The translations under genes and the position numbers were made by a program. From Fibrobacter sp. UWEL (GTDB lineage: Bacteria; Fibrobacterota; Fibrobacteria; Fibrobacterales; Fibrobacteraceae): a stretch of DNA of 64,000 nucleotides. Of this stretch, positions 1 to 8,421 are shown piece after piece. The notes beneath the pieces are model-generated. The model searched no databases. It had not been told where the DNA came from and was given only the letters and a program-made list of their open reading frames with translations. The stretch is taken from assembly GCF_900142535.1 (NCBI RefSeq), contig NZ_FRBE01000004.1, positions 141,900 through 205,899 on the forward strand, written 5' to 3'. Position 1 is the first letter of the stretch. Each line of letters begins with the position of its first letter.

Positions 1-1
1 A

Positions 2-940
2 CTGGACAGCCTGACGGGACGCTGGGAAGCTTATCGCTTTACTAAGAGCGGGTCTCGCAGTGCGTCTCTGCCTATTTCCTTAAGTTATTTCGATACGGAA
101 TCCCAACAGGCTTTGTTCTGGGTTCGCGTAGATTCCTTGAACGTTTCTGACTCTCTGGAACTGGTTTTCAATACTAGCCGACAGCCAGTTTATGCGCTGG
201 ATGTGTTCCCCACAAGCCGCGCCTATACGGCGGTGTACCACTTTGACGATGGGGTGGAAACCATATCTGACGAAGCGGAAAAGCAGGGTTACGTAGCTAC
301 CGGCCATGGCTTGAAATCGGTGGATGGAGTGCTGGGTAATGCCGCTTCCTTCGATGGTAGCAGCTACATGGTGGTGGATAGTTCCGCTGCCTGCGATACT
401 ATCCGCAAGACTCATCTGAACTACGCTTTTAAGGATAATTTCAATTTGTCTCTCTGGGTGAAATTGGATCGGGTGGATACCATCCAGACGATTGTTGCCA
501 AGGGACAGAGTCAGTATGATTTACGCTTCTCTCCGGATTCTGGCATTGTGGCTCAGTTCTACCATAAGGCGGAAGACTATAAGGACTCTACCAGCGATAC
601 TACCAGCTACCGTATGGTAATCGCTGCGGGTGCAAGTCTGGTGAAGGCTGGCCAATGGATGTTCGTATCTGTCAATGGCTACTGGAATTACAAGATGTTT
701 ATTGATGGTGTAGTTCAGGATGCCAAGGCCGCCAAGGTGGATTGGCCCGAGGGAAACCGCAGCGAAGGTGCTGACCTTGAGGTGGGCCGCATGAATGCCA
801 AGACGGGCGATGTGGAATATTTCAAGGGGGCTGTGGATGAGCTGTTCATCTCAAGAAGCGTCCGCAACGATGCCTGGATTTCTGCATCCTACTACAATCA
901 AAAGCCTGGTAGCGTCTGGCCCAAGATCGTCGCGAAGTAG
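2..940 (+). CDS. LamG-domain secreted protein, C-terminal part (5' end outside window)
   Basis: The reading frame is open from the first bases of the window, so the start lies upstream; the first internal candidate start (TTG at 113) is not convincing. The visible 312 residues end in a concanavalin-like LamG fold: YHFDDG near the start, FDGSSYM, LSLWVKLD, GQWMFVSVNG, MFIDG and a final VDELFISRSV. This arrangement, with a short tail ending in a QKPGS-type motif, is typical of DUF2341/LamG proteins that are secreted and may bind carbohydrate or mediate surface attachment. The signal peptide and N-terminal domains cannot be seen. The family assignment is confident; the ligand is unknown. Confidence 0.75.
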   Translation: MDSLTGRWEAYRFTKSGSRSASLPISLSYFDTESQQALFWVRVDSLNVSDSLELVFNTSRQPVYALDVFPTSRAYTAVYHFDDGVETISDEAEKQGYVATGHGLKSVDGVLGNAASFDGSSYMVVDSSAACDTIRKTHLNYAFKDNFNLSLWVKLDRVDTIQTIVAKGQSQYDLRFSPDSGIVAQFYHKAEDYKDSTSDTTSYRMVIAAGASLVKAGQWMFVSVNGYWNYKMFIDGVVQDAKAAKVDWPEGNRSEGADLEVGRMNAKTGDVEYFKGAVDELFISRSVRNDAWISASYYNQKPGSVWPKIVAK

Positions 941-942
941 AC

Positions 943-2550
943 TTACCCGAAGGCTTTGCCTAGATTTTTAATGACATCGCTGGGGAGCATGGCGTATGCG
1001 CCCATCTGTTCGCGGGTAATGCGACCTGCTTTCTGATGGATCAGAGCGCCTAATACAGCTGCTTCGGGAGCGGGAACGCCTTGTGCCAGCAGGGCTACAA
1101 TAATGCCTGTCAGGACATCGCCGGAACCGCCCTTTGCAAGACCAGAATTGCGGGCGGGCACCACAAATACGCGGCCATCTGGCGTAGCGATGTACGTGGG
1201 GGAGCCTTTCAGCAGGATTACAAGGCCAAATTGTGCGGCCACCTGCTTTAAGTATTCCGGATAGTAGTTTTCACTAGAGGGTAGCGGCCCGAAGTTACGT
1301 TCCCATTCACGTTTGTGTGGGGTGATAATCACTTCCTTGTGGGAACTATCCATACAGAAGAAGGAGGAGCCGCAGGCGTTGATGGCGTCTGCGTCAATGA
1401 CCACAGGGAGATTAAGGCCCGAGAGGAAAATGCGGACGGCGTCCTGAGTCTCGGGATCTGTGCCAAGGCCTGGCCCGATGGCCACTGCGTGCTGGTGGCG
1501 GGCCACATCCTGCAGCTGCATGATGTGTGTCATGGACAGGTTGCAACTGTCGGAGGTTCCAAGCCCGCAAAAGACGGGTTCGGAAAGCTTTGTCTGCAGT
1601 ACCGGCAGGATGGCCTTGGGCGTTGCCAGCGTGACTAAGCCTGCGCCGCTCCGGAGGGTGGATTCCGTACACAGCGCGGCGGCGCCTGTCATATTGGAAG
1701 AGCCCGCGATAATCAACGCACAACCCTGAGAACGCTTTTCGCCTGCTTCATTACGGCTGGGCAGAAGCTGTTCAATCAAGCTTTCTTCTGCAAGGTACAG
1801 ACCCTGATCGTAGCGGCGGATTAAGTCTTCCTGATAGCTGAGCGGCGCAATAGTGACGTCGCCGAAACAGCGTGAACCTTCCTGAGTGTAGGGGTCCAGA
1901 CGGGGGAGGCCAAACAGCATTGTTTCTTTTGCTTTAATGCTGATCTCGCCCGTGTGGTGGTAAGAGGAATCGTATCCGGTGGGTGCGTCTGCGGCAAGGA
2001 CCGGAATGTTCCAGCCGTTGATGGTCTGGACGACTTGAGCGAAAGCCGGACGGAGTTCGCCGGAGGCGCCGTTACCCAGCATGCAGTCAACCACCAGTTT
2101 AAAGGTGGGGACAGCGGGAAGGCCGCCAGCTACACTGACCAGCGAGCCGCCGTTAGCCACCAGATCGTCATAGGCGAGCTTTGCCTCGTTCTTGAAAGTC
2201 TCTGCTTTTGCCAGGGAGTATACAACACAATGGACGCCGTTTTCCAGCAGCAACTTGGCCAGGACTAGACCGTCGCCGCCGTTGTTGCCCCCACCTACGA
2301 AGATGGCGACCGATGTTCCGTAAGTCTCTTGTGGCAACATCTGGCGGACTCTCTTATAAAGAGCGTCCCCTGCCTGAAGCATTAAGGCATATCCCGCGTC
2401 TACGGGAGAGTTGCCCGGAGCGAAATCGCCTGCTCCGAACCCGTTGTTTCTGCTGTTGAAAGTCTTTGTGTCATTGTCCAGGGCGCGCATTCCTTCGGTA
2501 GAAAGGATGGGCCTGCAATTGTCCAAGGCGGACTGCCTAAAAACTCCCAT
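943..2550 (-). CDS. nnr: bifunctional NAD(P)H-hydrate epimerase / ADP-dependent dehydratase
   Basis: This 535-residue protein repairs NAD(P)HX, the hydrated damage form of NAD(P)H. The N-terminal YjeF_N epimerase half shows GGGNNGGDGLVLAKLL and DCMLGNG. The C-terminal ribokinase-like dehydratase half shows GSSNMTGAAAL, AIGPGLGTDPET, VIDADAIN, ITPHKREWER and the nucleotide-binding GLAKGGSGDVLTG. Length and domain order match the fused bacterial Nnr. It ends 3 bases from the convergent LamG gene and starts 16 bases after the outer-membrane protein gene upstream, so the two minus-strand genes may be co-transcribed. The start is the first ATG; a second Met (MRALDN) a few residues inside is an alternative. 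Confidence 0.93.
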   Translation of the reverse strand: MGVFRQSALDNCRPILSTEGMRALDNDTKTFNSRNNGFGAGDFAPGNSPVDAGYALMLQAGDALYKRVRQMLPQETYGTSVAIFVGGGNNGGDGLVLAKLLLENGVHCVVYSLAKAETFKNEAKLAYDDLVANGGSLVSVAGGLPAVPTFKLVVDCMLGNGASGELRPAFAQVVQTINGWNIPVLAADAPTGYDSSYHHTGEISIKAKETMLFGLPRLDPYTQEGSRCFGDVTIAPLSYQEDLIRRYDQGLYLAEESLIEQLLPSRNEAGEKRSQGCALIIAGSSNMTGAAALCTESTLRSGAGLVTLATPKAILPVLQTKLSEPVFCGLGTSDSCNLSMTHIMQLQDVARHQHAVAIGPGLGTDPETQDAVRIFLSGLNLPVVIDADAINACGSSFFCMDSSHKEVIITPHKREWERNFGPLPSSENYYPEYLKQVAAQFGLVILLKGSPTYIATPDGRVFVVPARNSGLAKGGSGDVLTGIIVALLAQGVPAPEAAVLGALIHQKAGRITREQMGAYAMLPSDVIKNLGKAFG

Positions 2551-2566
2551 GGTGTCCCCGTTTATC

Positions 2567-3250
2567 TTAGATAAACCAGTAGCTGATGCCGAACTTGAAT
2601 TTCAGGTTCTTGGCGCCGGACATGTCGATGGAGGACCAGCCGGTAGTCTTGCTGGGATCCTTGTCGAAGTTGTCATCCCACATGTAATCTACATCGGGGA
2701 ACAGCTCGGTCATGCCCATGTAAATGCGGAGGTCCACAAACAGGCCTGCGGCAACTTTGACGCCTGCGCCCACGGCCACGCCGAATTCAAAGAAGGCCTG
2801 GTCAAAATCTTCGGAAATTTCCATACCGATGGCTTCTGCTTTATTTTTGTTGGAGAGGTTCAGTCCCAGCTGGGGGCCGAAGGTTCCGTAGAAGCGCTCT
2901 GCCACAACGCCGCGCAACATCAGGGGTATTTCCAGATCCATGCGGGTGTAACGGCGGGTGGTGTTAATGTACTTGTGTTCGGTCTTGATGTAGGCGAAGT
3001 TTAATTCCGGAGCAAAGTAGAAGTTGTTTGTCAGCTCTACGCTGAGCATAAGGCCTGCATCAAAGCCCATGCCGGAGGGGCTGCCGTCCACGTCGTCCTG
3101 CTCGTCATCCATGCCGTAAATCATGCCGTAGTCGAATGCGACCTTTGCGCCTACACCCACGGTGGCTTTCTTTGCTGCGGGGGCTTCGTCTTGTGCGAAT
3201 GCGGCTGCGGTCAGTGCGATGGAAAGAATAAGGGCGGAAAGCTTCCTCAT
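2567..3250 (-). CDS. small outer-membrane beta-barrel protein (porin/PorT-like)
   Basis: The 227-residue product begins with a clear signal peptide (MRKLSALILSIALTAAAFAQ) and continues as alternating hydrophobic strands with charged turns. It ends in an aromatic residue pattern (FKFGISYWFI) typical of an outer-membrane beta-barrel. Phrases such as GFDAGLMLSVEL, FYFAPELNFAYI and IPLMLRGVV fit the OMP_b-brl/PorT-like group. The substrate is unknown. It sits directly upstream of nnr on the same strand and is divergent from the iron-regulator operon. Confidence 0.7.
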   Translation of the reverse strand: MRKLSALILSIALTAAAFAQDEAPAAKKATVGVGAKVAFDYGMIYGMDDEQDDVDGSPSGMGFDAGLMLSVELTNNFYFAPELNFAYIKTEHKYINTTRRYTRMDLEIPLMLRGVVAERFYGTFGPQLGLNLSNKNKAEAIGMEISEDFDQAFFEFGVAVGAGVKVAAGLFVDLRIYMGMTELFPDVDYMWDDNFDKDPSKTTGWSSIDMSGAKNLKFKFGISYWFI

Positions 3251-3420
3251 GGGATCTCCTAAAAATGCCTGTTATAATCGTTTTACGTAAGTTAAATGTA
3301 GCAAAGGATGGGGCTTCTGGCTATAATCCGCAAGGATTATGGGGTTCCGCCGACGGCAGAAATACGGGAAAATCTTAGAAAAGTTATCCAAGACTAAAAT
3401 TTTTAACCTTTTCTAACATA

Positions 3421-3455
3421 TTAGCCTTGACTAATTAGTTTTGGCTTACTAAATT
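3421..3455 (+). promoter_or_regulatory. feo operon promoter overlapping a TTAG-N6-CTAA operator
   Basis: TTGACT at 3427-3432 and TAAATT at 3450-3455 are separated by exactly 17 bases and make a good sigma-70-type promoter. The dyad TTAG-CCTTGA-CTAA (3421-3434) overlaps the -35 box, where a bound repressor would block RNA polymerase. The dyad recurs in front of other metal-related genes in this window. Assigning it to the DtxR-family product encoded just downstream is an inference. Confidence 0.65.
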
Positions 3456-3482
3456 TACCTCGGCTAACAAAAAAGAGGTAAC

Positions 3483-3914
3483 ATGGAAAACGAAAACACT
3501 AAACTCACGCAGAGTCTGGAAGATTATCTGGAAATGGTGCACATGCTTAAGATGGCTCATGGCATTGCCCGCGTCAAGGATATTGCTGCAGCTCTGTCTG
3601 TTAAGATGCCTTCTGTGGCAAAGGCCATTCTTGAACTGAAGAAGCTGGGCCTGGTCACTCAGGAACCTTATAGTGGCGTGGAATTGACGGAAGCGGGGGA
3701 GAAGGCTGCGGCCGATGTCCTGAATCGCCATATTCTACTGAAAGGATTTTTAATTCGTCTCGGCGTCTCCGAAGCTATTGCTGATAAGGACGCCTGCTGC
3801 ATGGAACACATCCTGTCGGCGGAGACTCTGTCTAAAATCGAAGACTTCATGAAGCCTTCCAATATCACTGTGACCGCAAGCCTTAAGAAGCCCAAGGTTG
3901 CAAGGAGTAAGTAA
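3483..3914 (+). CDS. DtxR/MntR-family iron-dependent transcriptional regulator
   Basis: The 143-residue protein has an N-terminal winged helix (about residues 10-70) and a short metal-binding dimerisation region; it lacks the C-terminal SH3-like domain, so its size is MntR-like. By alignment from memory, the metal ligands appear as D14, E17, H83, C105, E108 and H109. The C-x-x-E-H arrangement (CCMEH) has cysteine where iron-responsive DtxR has Cys102 and manganese-responsive MntR has glutamate, which favours Fe(II) sensing. The ATG follows an AGAGG ribosome site. The stop codon overlaps the feoA start (TAATG), so the two are translationally coupled. It probably represses its own feo operon and other sites with the TTAG dyad. 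Confidence 0.88.
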   Translation: MENENTKLTQSLEDYLEMVHMLKMAHGIARVKDIAAALSVKMPSVAKAILELKKLGLVTQEPYSGVELTEAGEKAAADVLNRHILLKGFLIRLGVSEAIADKDACCMEHILSAETLSKIEDFMKPSNITVTASLKKPKVARSK

Positions 3915-4198
3915 TGAGCTGTAATTGCGGCTGCGGTTCTCCCAAGTCCACCAAGAAGTGGAATGCGGATCCGAAATTCTCTGAACTGAAGAAGGGCGAC
4001 AAGGTGGAAATCGTCGGCTATAACGAAGGTGATTCCCGTTATAAGTCCAAGCTCCTTTCCATGGGCCTTGTCCGCGGCGTCACTCTTGAAGTGATGCAGA
4101 TTGCTCCTCTGGGTGATCCCATCGAAGTGAGTGTGTTGAGCTACCGCCTTTCTTTGCGTCGTGAAGAAGGCAATGTATTGAATCTGAAGAGAGTTTAA
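3914..4198 (+). CDS. feoA: FeoA-domain ferrous iron transport protein with Cys-rich N-terminus
   Basis: This 94-residue cytoplasmic protein carries an SH3-like FeoA domain (about residues 22-94: LKKGDKVEIVGY, KLLSMGLVRGVTLEV, PIEVSVLSYRLSLR). FeoA assists FeoB in Fe(II) import. Before the domain lies an unusual MSCNCGCG cluster with three cysteines in the first seven residues, which could hold Fe or an Fe-S site; that is an inference. AAGGAG at 3902-3907 serves the start, which overlaps the stop of the regulator gene. feoB follows after 14 bases. Confidence 0.9.
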   Translation: MSCNCGCGSPKSTKKWNADPKFSELKKGDKVEIVGYNEGDSRYKSKLLSMGLVRGVTLEVMQIAPLGDPIEVSVLSYRLSLRREEGNVLNLKRV

Positions 4199-4212
4199 GA
4201 GAAGAGTATTCC

Positions 4213-6963
4213 ATGTCACCGAAACCGTTTACAATTGCAATTGCAGGTAACCCCAACTGCGGTAAGACTGCTTTATTCAACGCCCTTACGGGCTCCCGCC
4301 AGAGTGTGGGCAACTGGCCCGGCGTTACCGTCGAAAAGAAAGAAGGCTTTTTCGATCTGGGCGCCCGCCACATCCGTGTGGTGGACCTTCCGGGTACTTA
4401 CGCCATCTTCGCCAACTCCGAAGATGAACGTGCTGCTGTTGACTTCCTCCTGACTCGGGAAGCCGACCTGATTGTAAACATCATGGACGCCACCAACATC
4501 GAACGCAATATGTTCCTGACTTCCCAGCTGGTGGATATGCGCCAGCCCATGGTGATTGCGGTGAACATGATGGATATTGCCGAAAAGCGCGGCCTCCATA
4601 TTGATCTTGAAGCTTTGTCCAAACGTTTTGGCGTACCCGCCATCCCTCTCTCTGCGGTGAGCGAAAAGAGCGTTACCAATTTCATTAGCCAGATGGCCCA
4701 TGTTATCTCTAGCCAAATTGCCATCCCCACTGAATTCACCTATGGTGAAAAGGTGGAAAACATGGTGAAGGAATTGGAACCTCAAGTAGCTCCCGTAGCA
4801 GAGATGTTGGACGCAAGCCCCCGTTGGGTTTCCCTCATGTACTTGGGTCACAGCGGCTGCTATGCCGATAAGTTTGCTGCTGCAGGCGTTAAGCTGGACA
4901 AGGCTACTGTTACTGCAAAGCTTGGTGAAGAATCTGAATTCGTTATGGCTGATGCCCGCTACAGTATGGCCCATGAAATCGCTGGCGAAGTGATTGTTGG
5001 CGATCGAACCAAGAAGACCAATTCCGACAAGTTCGATTCCATTTTGCTGAACCGTTGGCTGGCTCTGCCTATCTTCCTGTTGGTCATGTATCTGGTATTC
5101 TGGATTGCGGTGACTATCGGTAGCGCCTTCATTGACTTCTTCGATATTACCTTCGGTGCAATCTTTGTAGATGGCCTTGGTTACCTGCTGGGTGACGTCA
5201 TTGGCGCTCCTGCTTGGGTGACTGCAATTCTCGCTGACGGTGTGGGTGCCGGTATCCAGACGGTGTCTACCTTCATCCCGGTCATCTTCTTCATGTTCCT
5301 GTGCCTTACCTTCCTGGAAGACTCTGGCTACATGGCTCGCGCTGCCTTCGTGGCGGACCGCTTTATGCGATTCCTGGGGTTGCCTGGTCGGGCATTCGTC
5401 CCCATGATGGTGGGCTTTGGTTGTGGCGTTCCCGGCATTATGGGCTCCCGCGTTCTTGAAAGTAAGCGTGAGCGCTTCCTCACTATATTCCTTGTACCTT
5501 TCATGAGCTGTGGCGCCCGCTTGCCGGTGTACGCACTGTTTGCTGCAGCCTTCTTTGGTAAGCAGGCTGGAACCATTGTGTTCCTGCTGTACCTGGTGGG
5601 TATTGTATTTGCTATCGTGTACGGTTTGTTCCTGAAGAAGTCCCTCTTTATGGGTCAATCCAGCAACTTTGTGATGGAACTTCCCAATTATCATCTGCCC
5701 AAGTTTAAGTCCCTGATGATCCATTCCTGGCTCAAGCTGAAGGACTACGTGCTTCGCGCTGGTAAGGTGATTACTATTGCTGTGGCTGTTCTTGGCTTCC
5801 TCAATGCCTTTGGCTATGTGGATGGCAAGTTTACCGCCGGCAACGCAGATTCCGAAAACAGCCTGCTCTCCTCTGTAGGCAAGACTATTACCCCGGTGTT
5901 CGAACCCTTTGGTGTTGAAGAAGACAACTGGCCTGCATCCGTTTCCCTCTTTACCGGCTTGCTGGCCAAGGAAGCTGTCATCGGTACCATGAATTCCCTC
6001 TACGCCATGGCCCCGAAGGATGAAGCCGCTGGTGTAGAAGTAGGACCTAAGGCAGAACCCGCCTCCGCTGTCATTCCGAGCGATTCCTCTAACGTCATTC
6101 TGAACGAAGGCGTAGCCGCAGTCGAAGAATCCAGTGCGGAACCCGCTCCAGTTGACTCGACTGTCATTCCGAGCGAAGGCGTAGCCGCAGTCGAGGAATC
6201 TACTGAAGCCTCCGCGGAACAGCCTGCCGAAGCACCTGCAGAAGAAAATCCTCTTATCGCCGGCGTCGATGAATGCCCTGCAGAAGAAGAGGAAGAAGGT
6301 GCTCCGGATATCAAGGGTGCGTTCATTGAAGCCTTCCAGTCTATTCCTGCAAACCTGAGCGAAGTGGTTGGATCTCTTACCGATATTCTGGGTACCTCTG
6401 GCGAATTGGAAGGTCAGGCTGCCGCAGAACTGAAGAAGGAAACTCTGGACAAGATTCAGGAATCCAAGACCTTGACTTGTGAAGAATATGCCGCCATCGA
6501 AACCTTCGGTGAAGAGGAAGGCGACGAAAAGACTCGCGAAGAAGTATTTGCAAAGCTTGCTGCCGCCGGTGTAGAACTGAGTGAAGATGAAATGGGTGCC
6601 CTTGAAGAAGGCGACCTGAGCGAAACCGCAGATATCTACGCAAACCTCCGCTCTTACTTCCATAACGGCGGTCACGATGGATTCAACTGGCAGGTGTTTG
6701 CATTCCTGGTGTTCATCCTGCTGTACGTGCCTTGCCTGGCTGCCATGGGCGTTGTGGTTCGTGAAATCGGCCTGGGTCTCGGTATCCTCATGGCAACGGT
6801 TCAAACCATCATCGCTTGGTCTGTAGCGGTACTCCTCTATCAGATTCCTGTAGGTGGCGATACTAAGTGGTCTGTAATCGCTGTGATCGTCTTGATTGGA
6901 ACTGGAATCTTCCTGAAGTTCTTTGGCATCAAGGCAAACAAGCAAAAGAGATTTGAGGACTGA
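4213..6963 (+). CDS. feoB: FeoB ferrous iron permease with long acidic insertion
   Basis: FeoB imports Fe(II) across the inner membrane. The N-terminal G domain shows G1 GNPNCGKT (residues 12-19), NWPGVTVEKKEG, G3 DLPGTYA and G4 NMMD. The membrane domain begins near residue 280 and contains the Gate motifs (VGFGCGVPGIMGSR, VPFMSCGARLPVYALF). At 916 residues it is longer than the usual ~700-800. The excess is an acidic, Ala/Glu-rich stretch at about residues 597-810, between late membrane helices. Within it, residues ~619-663 are encoded by copies of the intergenic palindromic repeat family, inserted in frame. The last helices and a basic tail follow. It ends the regulator-feoA-feoB operon. 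Confidence 0.95.
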   Translation: MSPKPFTIAIAGNPNCGKTALFNALTGSRQSVGNWPGVTVEKKEGFFDLGARHIRVVDLPGTYAIFANSEDERAAVDFLLTREADLIVNIMDATNIERNMFLTSQLVDMRQPMVIAVNMMDIAEKRGLHIDLEALSKRFGVPAIPLSAVSEKSVTNFISQMAHVISSQIAIPTEFTYGEKVENMVKELEPQVAPVAEMLDASPRWVSLMYLGHSGCYADKFAAAGVKLDKATVTAKLGEESEFVMADARYSMAHEIAGEVIVGDRTKKTNSDKFDSILLNRWLALPIFLLVMYLVFWIAVTIGSAFIDFFDITFGAIFVDGLGYLLGDVIGAPAWVTAILADGVGAGIQTVSTFIPVIFFMFLCLTFLEDSGYMARAAFVADRFMRFLGLPGRAFVPMMVGFGCGVPGIMGSRVLESKRERFLTIFLVPFMSCGARLPVYALFAAAFFGKQAGTIVFLLYLVGIVFAIVYGLFLKKSLFMGQSSNFVMELPNYHLPKFKSLMIHSWLKLKDYVLRAGKVITIAVAVLGFLNAFGYVDGKFTAGNADSENSLLSSVGKTITPVFEPFGVEEDNWPASVSLFTGLLAKEAVIGTMNSLYAMAPKDEAAGVEVGPKAEPASAVIPSDSSNVILNEGVAAVEESSAEPAPVDSTVIPSEGVAAVEESTEASAEQPAEAPAEENPLIAGVDECPAEEEEEGAPDIKGAFIEAFQSIPANLSEVVGSLTDILGTSGELEGQAAAELKKETLDKIQESKTLTCEEYAAIETFGEEEGDEKTREEVFAKLAAAGVELSEDEMGALEEGDLSETADIYANLRSYFHNGGHDGFNWQVFAFLVFILLYVPCLAAMGVVVREIGLGLGILMATVQTIIAWSVAVLLYQIPVGGDTKWSVIAVIVLIGTGIFLKFFGIKANKQKRFED
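6070..6201 (+). repeat. palindromic REP-like repeats inside the feoB coding sequence
   Basis: Two near-complete units (about 6093-6134 and 6162-6201) and one partial unit (6070-6090) begin GTCATTC(C/T)GA and end GTCGA(A/G)GAATC. They match the intergenic element at 62331-62378 (GTCATTCTGAGCGAAG ... GTCGAAGAATCTAG). They are translated as VIPSEGVAAVEES-type peptides without breaking the frame. Confidence 0.8.
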
Positions 6964-6989
6964 TCTTTCTTAAGTCAAAAACGTAAATC

Positions 6990-7028
6990 GGGGCCGTTGG
7001 AACGTGTCTCCACCAACGGCCCTAATTT
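6990..7028 (+). terminator. candidate terminator after feoB
   Basis: GGGCCGTTGG (6991-7000) pairs with CCAACGGCCC (7013-7022), followed by a weak T-rich run (taattt). The stem is perfect over ten bases. Confidence 0.6.
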
Positions 7029-7037
7029 ACAAACTGC

Positions 7038-7054
7038 GAGTTAGCTAACTCTAA
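7038..7054 (+). promoter_or_regulatory. TTAG/CTAA operator upstream of outer-membrane protein gene
   Basis: GAGTTAGCTAACTC (7038-7051) is a perfect 14-base palindrome, and TTAG-CTAACT-CTAA (7041-7054) fits the TTAG-N6-CTAA pattern seen before feoA. It lies ~105 bases before the ATG at 7159, with a palindromic repeat between them. Confidence 0.55.
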
Positions 7055-7089
7055 CAAAGTTAAATCTATCTAAAAATATTGTTAAAAAA

Positions 7090-7131
7090 GATCCTTCGGC
7101 TTCGCACCTTCGGTGCTTCGCTCAGGATGAC
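7090..7131 (+). repeat. REP-like palindromic repeat
   Basis: The unit runs from GATCCTTCGGCTTCG through GCACCTTCGGTGC to CTCAGGATGAC. It belongs to the same family as units at 36.2-36.35 kb and 62.3 kb, and sits in the leader of the downstream outer-membrane protein gene. Confidence 0.75.
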
Positions 7132-7158
7132 GTTTAAACAAAAAAAGGAAAAATAAAA

Positions 7159-8283
7159 ATGAAAAAGAAATATGTATTTGGTTTGATGATGGTGTCCCTT
7201 TTGTCTGCAGGCGCAATGGCTGAAGAAGCTCCCGCTGCTGCAGAATCTAAGGGTCCGGAAGTCGCCTTCTCTGGTGAAGTTGAATTTGACGCCTATACTG
7301 GCGACTTGTTCAGCGATGGCGCCAAGACTCATAGCTACGCCTCCACTTTTGATTTCAATGTGGGTGTGAAGTTTAATGACCAGTGGTCCGCAGAAGTTCA
7401 GCTGGAAGCTGATGGCGAAACTACTGATCCCGCTGCAGTATACAATGGCGCATTCATTCAGTATACTAAAAGCGAAAACTTTGTTGTTAAGGCTGGCGAC
7501 CTGACTTTCTCTGAAGGCGCTTTCCTGAACTACTATGGTTATGACGATCCTGCCGACAATGCTGCAGGTATGGCTGAACACGATATTCGAGGAGTTGAAG
7601 TTGACTTTAACGGCTTTATTTTTGGCCTCGGTTTTGGTCGGGGTGACAACGACAATCAAGTATGCGTTGAAGAAGATGGTGAAGAAACATGCGTAGGCGT
7701 TGCCTATGATGCTCACCTGGCTTATGAACTGGGCTTGGGTGAACACACCCTGCGTCCCTATGTGGATTATAAGTCCTACCAGGAACCGAAACACAACGAA
7801 CTTCACGCTGGCTTGGATGCAAACCTGAAGTTTGGTGGCTTTGGTCTTCACGCTGTTTATGGCCTCCATGCGGATGCCCTTGGCGAAGACGAACCGGGTG
7901 CAACTCACGCCTTCTTGCTGGAACCTTCTTTCGAAGTAGGTGGCTTTAATATTAAGGCAACCGTTTTCTACGCTCTGTTTGACGAAGACGCCCCCATTGA
8001 TCACGGCGAAGAAATTCCTGAATACATGCTTGCCTATGTGGAACCTAGCCTGAACTTGGTTGGATCTCTGACTCTTGGCATCCCTCTGGAATATCATACC
8101 AACTCCACGGATGAAAACACCGATCTGGAATCTTTCGCAGCAGGTGCTCGCCTGTACTTTGCTCCGGTGGAAGGCCTTGAAATGACCGGCTTTGCCATGT
8201 TCAACGTACCTCTGGGCGATGATTACGGCGACGATGATGACGTAAGCCTCACTCTGGGTGTGGAAACCGTCTTCTCCTTCTAA
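7159..8283 (+). CDS. acidic outer-membrane porin-like protein
   Basis: The 374-residue product has a signal peptide (MKKKYVFGLMMVSLLSAGAMA) followed by a beta-barrel pattern with many short amphipathic strands (FDFNVGVKF, WSAEVQLEAD, LHAGLDANLKFGGFGLHAVYG). It ends in VETVFSF, a terminal-Phe outer-membrane insertion signal. Loops are strikingly acidic (EEDGEET, YGDDDDVS) and could attract cations. The gene is monocistronic, behind a TTAG/CTAA dyad like that of feo. A role as an iron- or manganese-related porin is an inference from that site; the sequence itself does not name a substrate. Confidence 0.65.
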   Translation: MKKKYVFGLMMVSLLSAGAMAEEAPAAAESKGPEVAFSGEVEFDAYTGDLFSDGAKTHSYASTFDFNVGVKFNDQWSAEVQLEADGETTDPAAVYNGAFIQYTKSENFVVKAGDLTFSEGAFLNYYGYDDPADNAAGMAEHDIRGVEVDFNGFIFGLGFGRGDNDNQVCVEEDGEETCVGVAYDAHLAYELGLGEHTLRPYVDYKSYQEPKHNELHAGLDANLKFGGFGLHAVYGLHADALGEDEPGATHAFLLEPSFEVGGFNIKATVFYALFDEDAPIDHGEEIPEYMLAYVEPSLNLVGSLTLGIPLEYHTNSTDENTDLESFAAGARLYFAPVEGLEMTGFAMFNVPLGDDYGDDDDVSLTLGVETVFSF

Positions 8284-8352
8284 AGAAACTCATAGAATGC
8301 CATAAAACCTCCACCAGCTTTCAACGTTACCTCAGAAAAAAGCTGGATGGGT

Positions 8353-8389
8353 TTCCCGCCCCGGTTGTGTCCCGCGGGCGGGATATATT
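8353..8389 (+). terminator. GC-rich hairpin after porin gene, overlapping a TATATT -10-like box
   Basis: CCCGCC (from about 8356) pairs with GGCGGG (ending about 8382), then ATATATTTGG follows. The stem may terminate the porin transcript. TATATT at 8384-8389 could be the -10 box of the next gene; no clear -35 box is seen. Confidence 0.4.
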
Positions 8390-8403
8390 TGGCAAAAAAC
8401 AAA

Positions 8404-8419
8404 AGTTAGACTAGACTAA
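8404..8419 (+). promoter_or_regulatory. TTAG-N6-CTAA operator directly before the DUF3793-like gene
   Basis: TTAG-ACTAGA-CTAA occupies 8406-8419, and the core ACTAG is itself nearly symmetric. It ends two bases before the ATG at 8422 and lies just downstream of the TATATT box. A bound regulator would act as a roadblock or hinder initiation. No Shine-Dalgarno sequence fits between it and the ATG. Confidence 0.5.
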
Positions 8420-8421
8420 TT

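Noticed and set aside
4273..6945. 890-residue open frame on the minus strand
   Set aside because: It is the antisense shadow of feoB, with no signal, domain or ribosome site; codon use follows the plus-strand gene.
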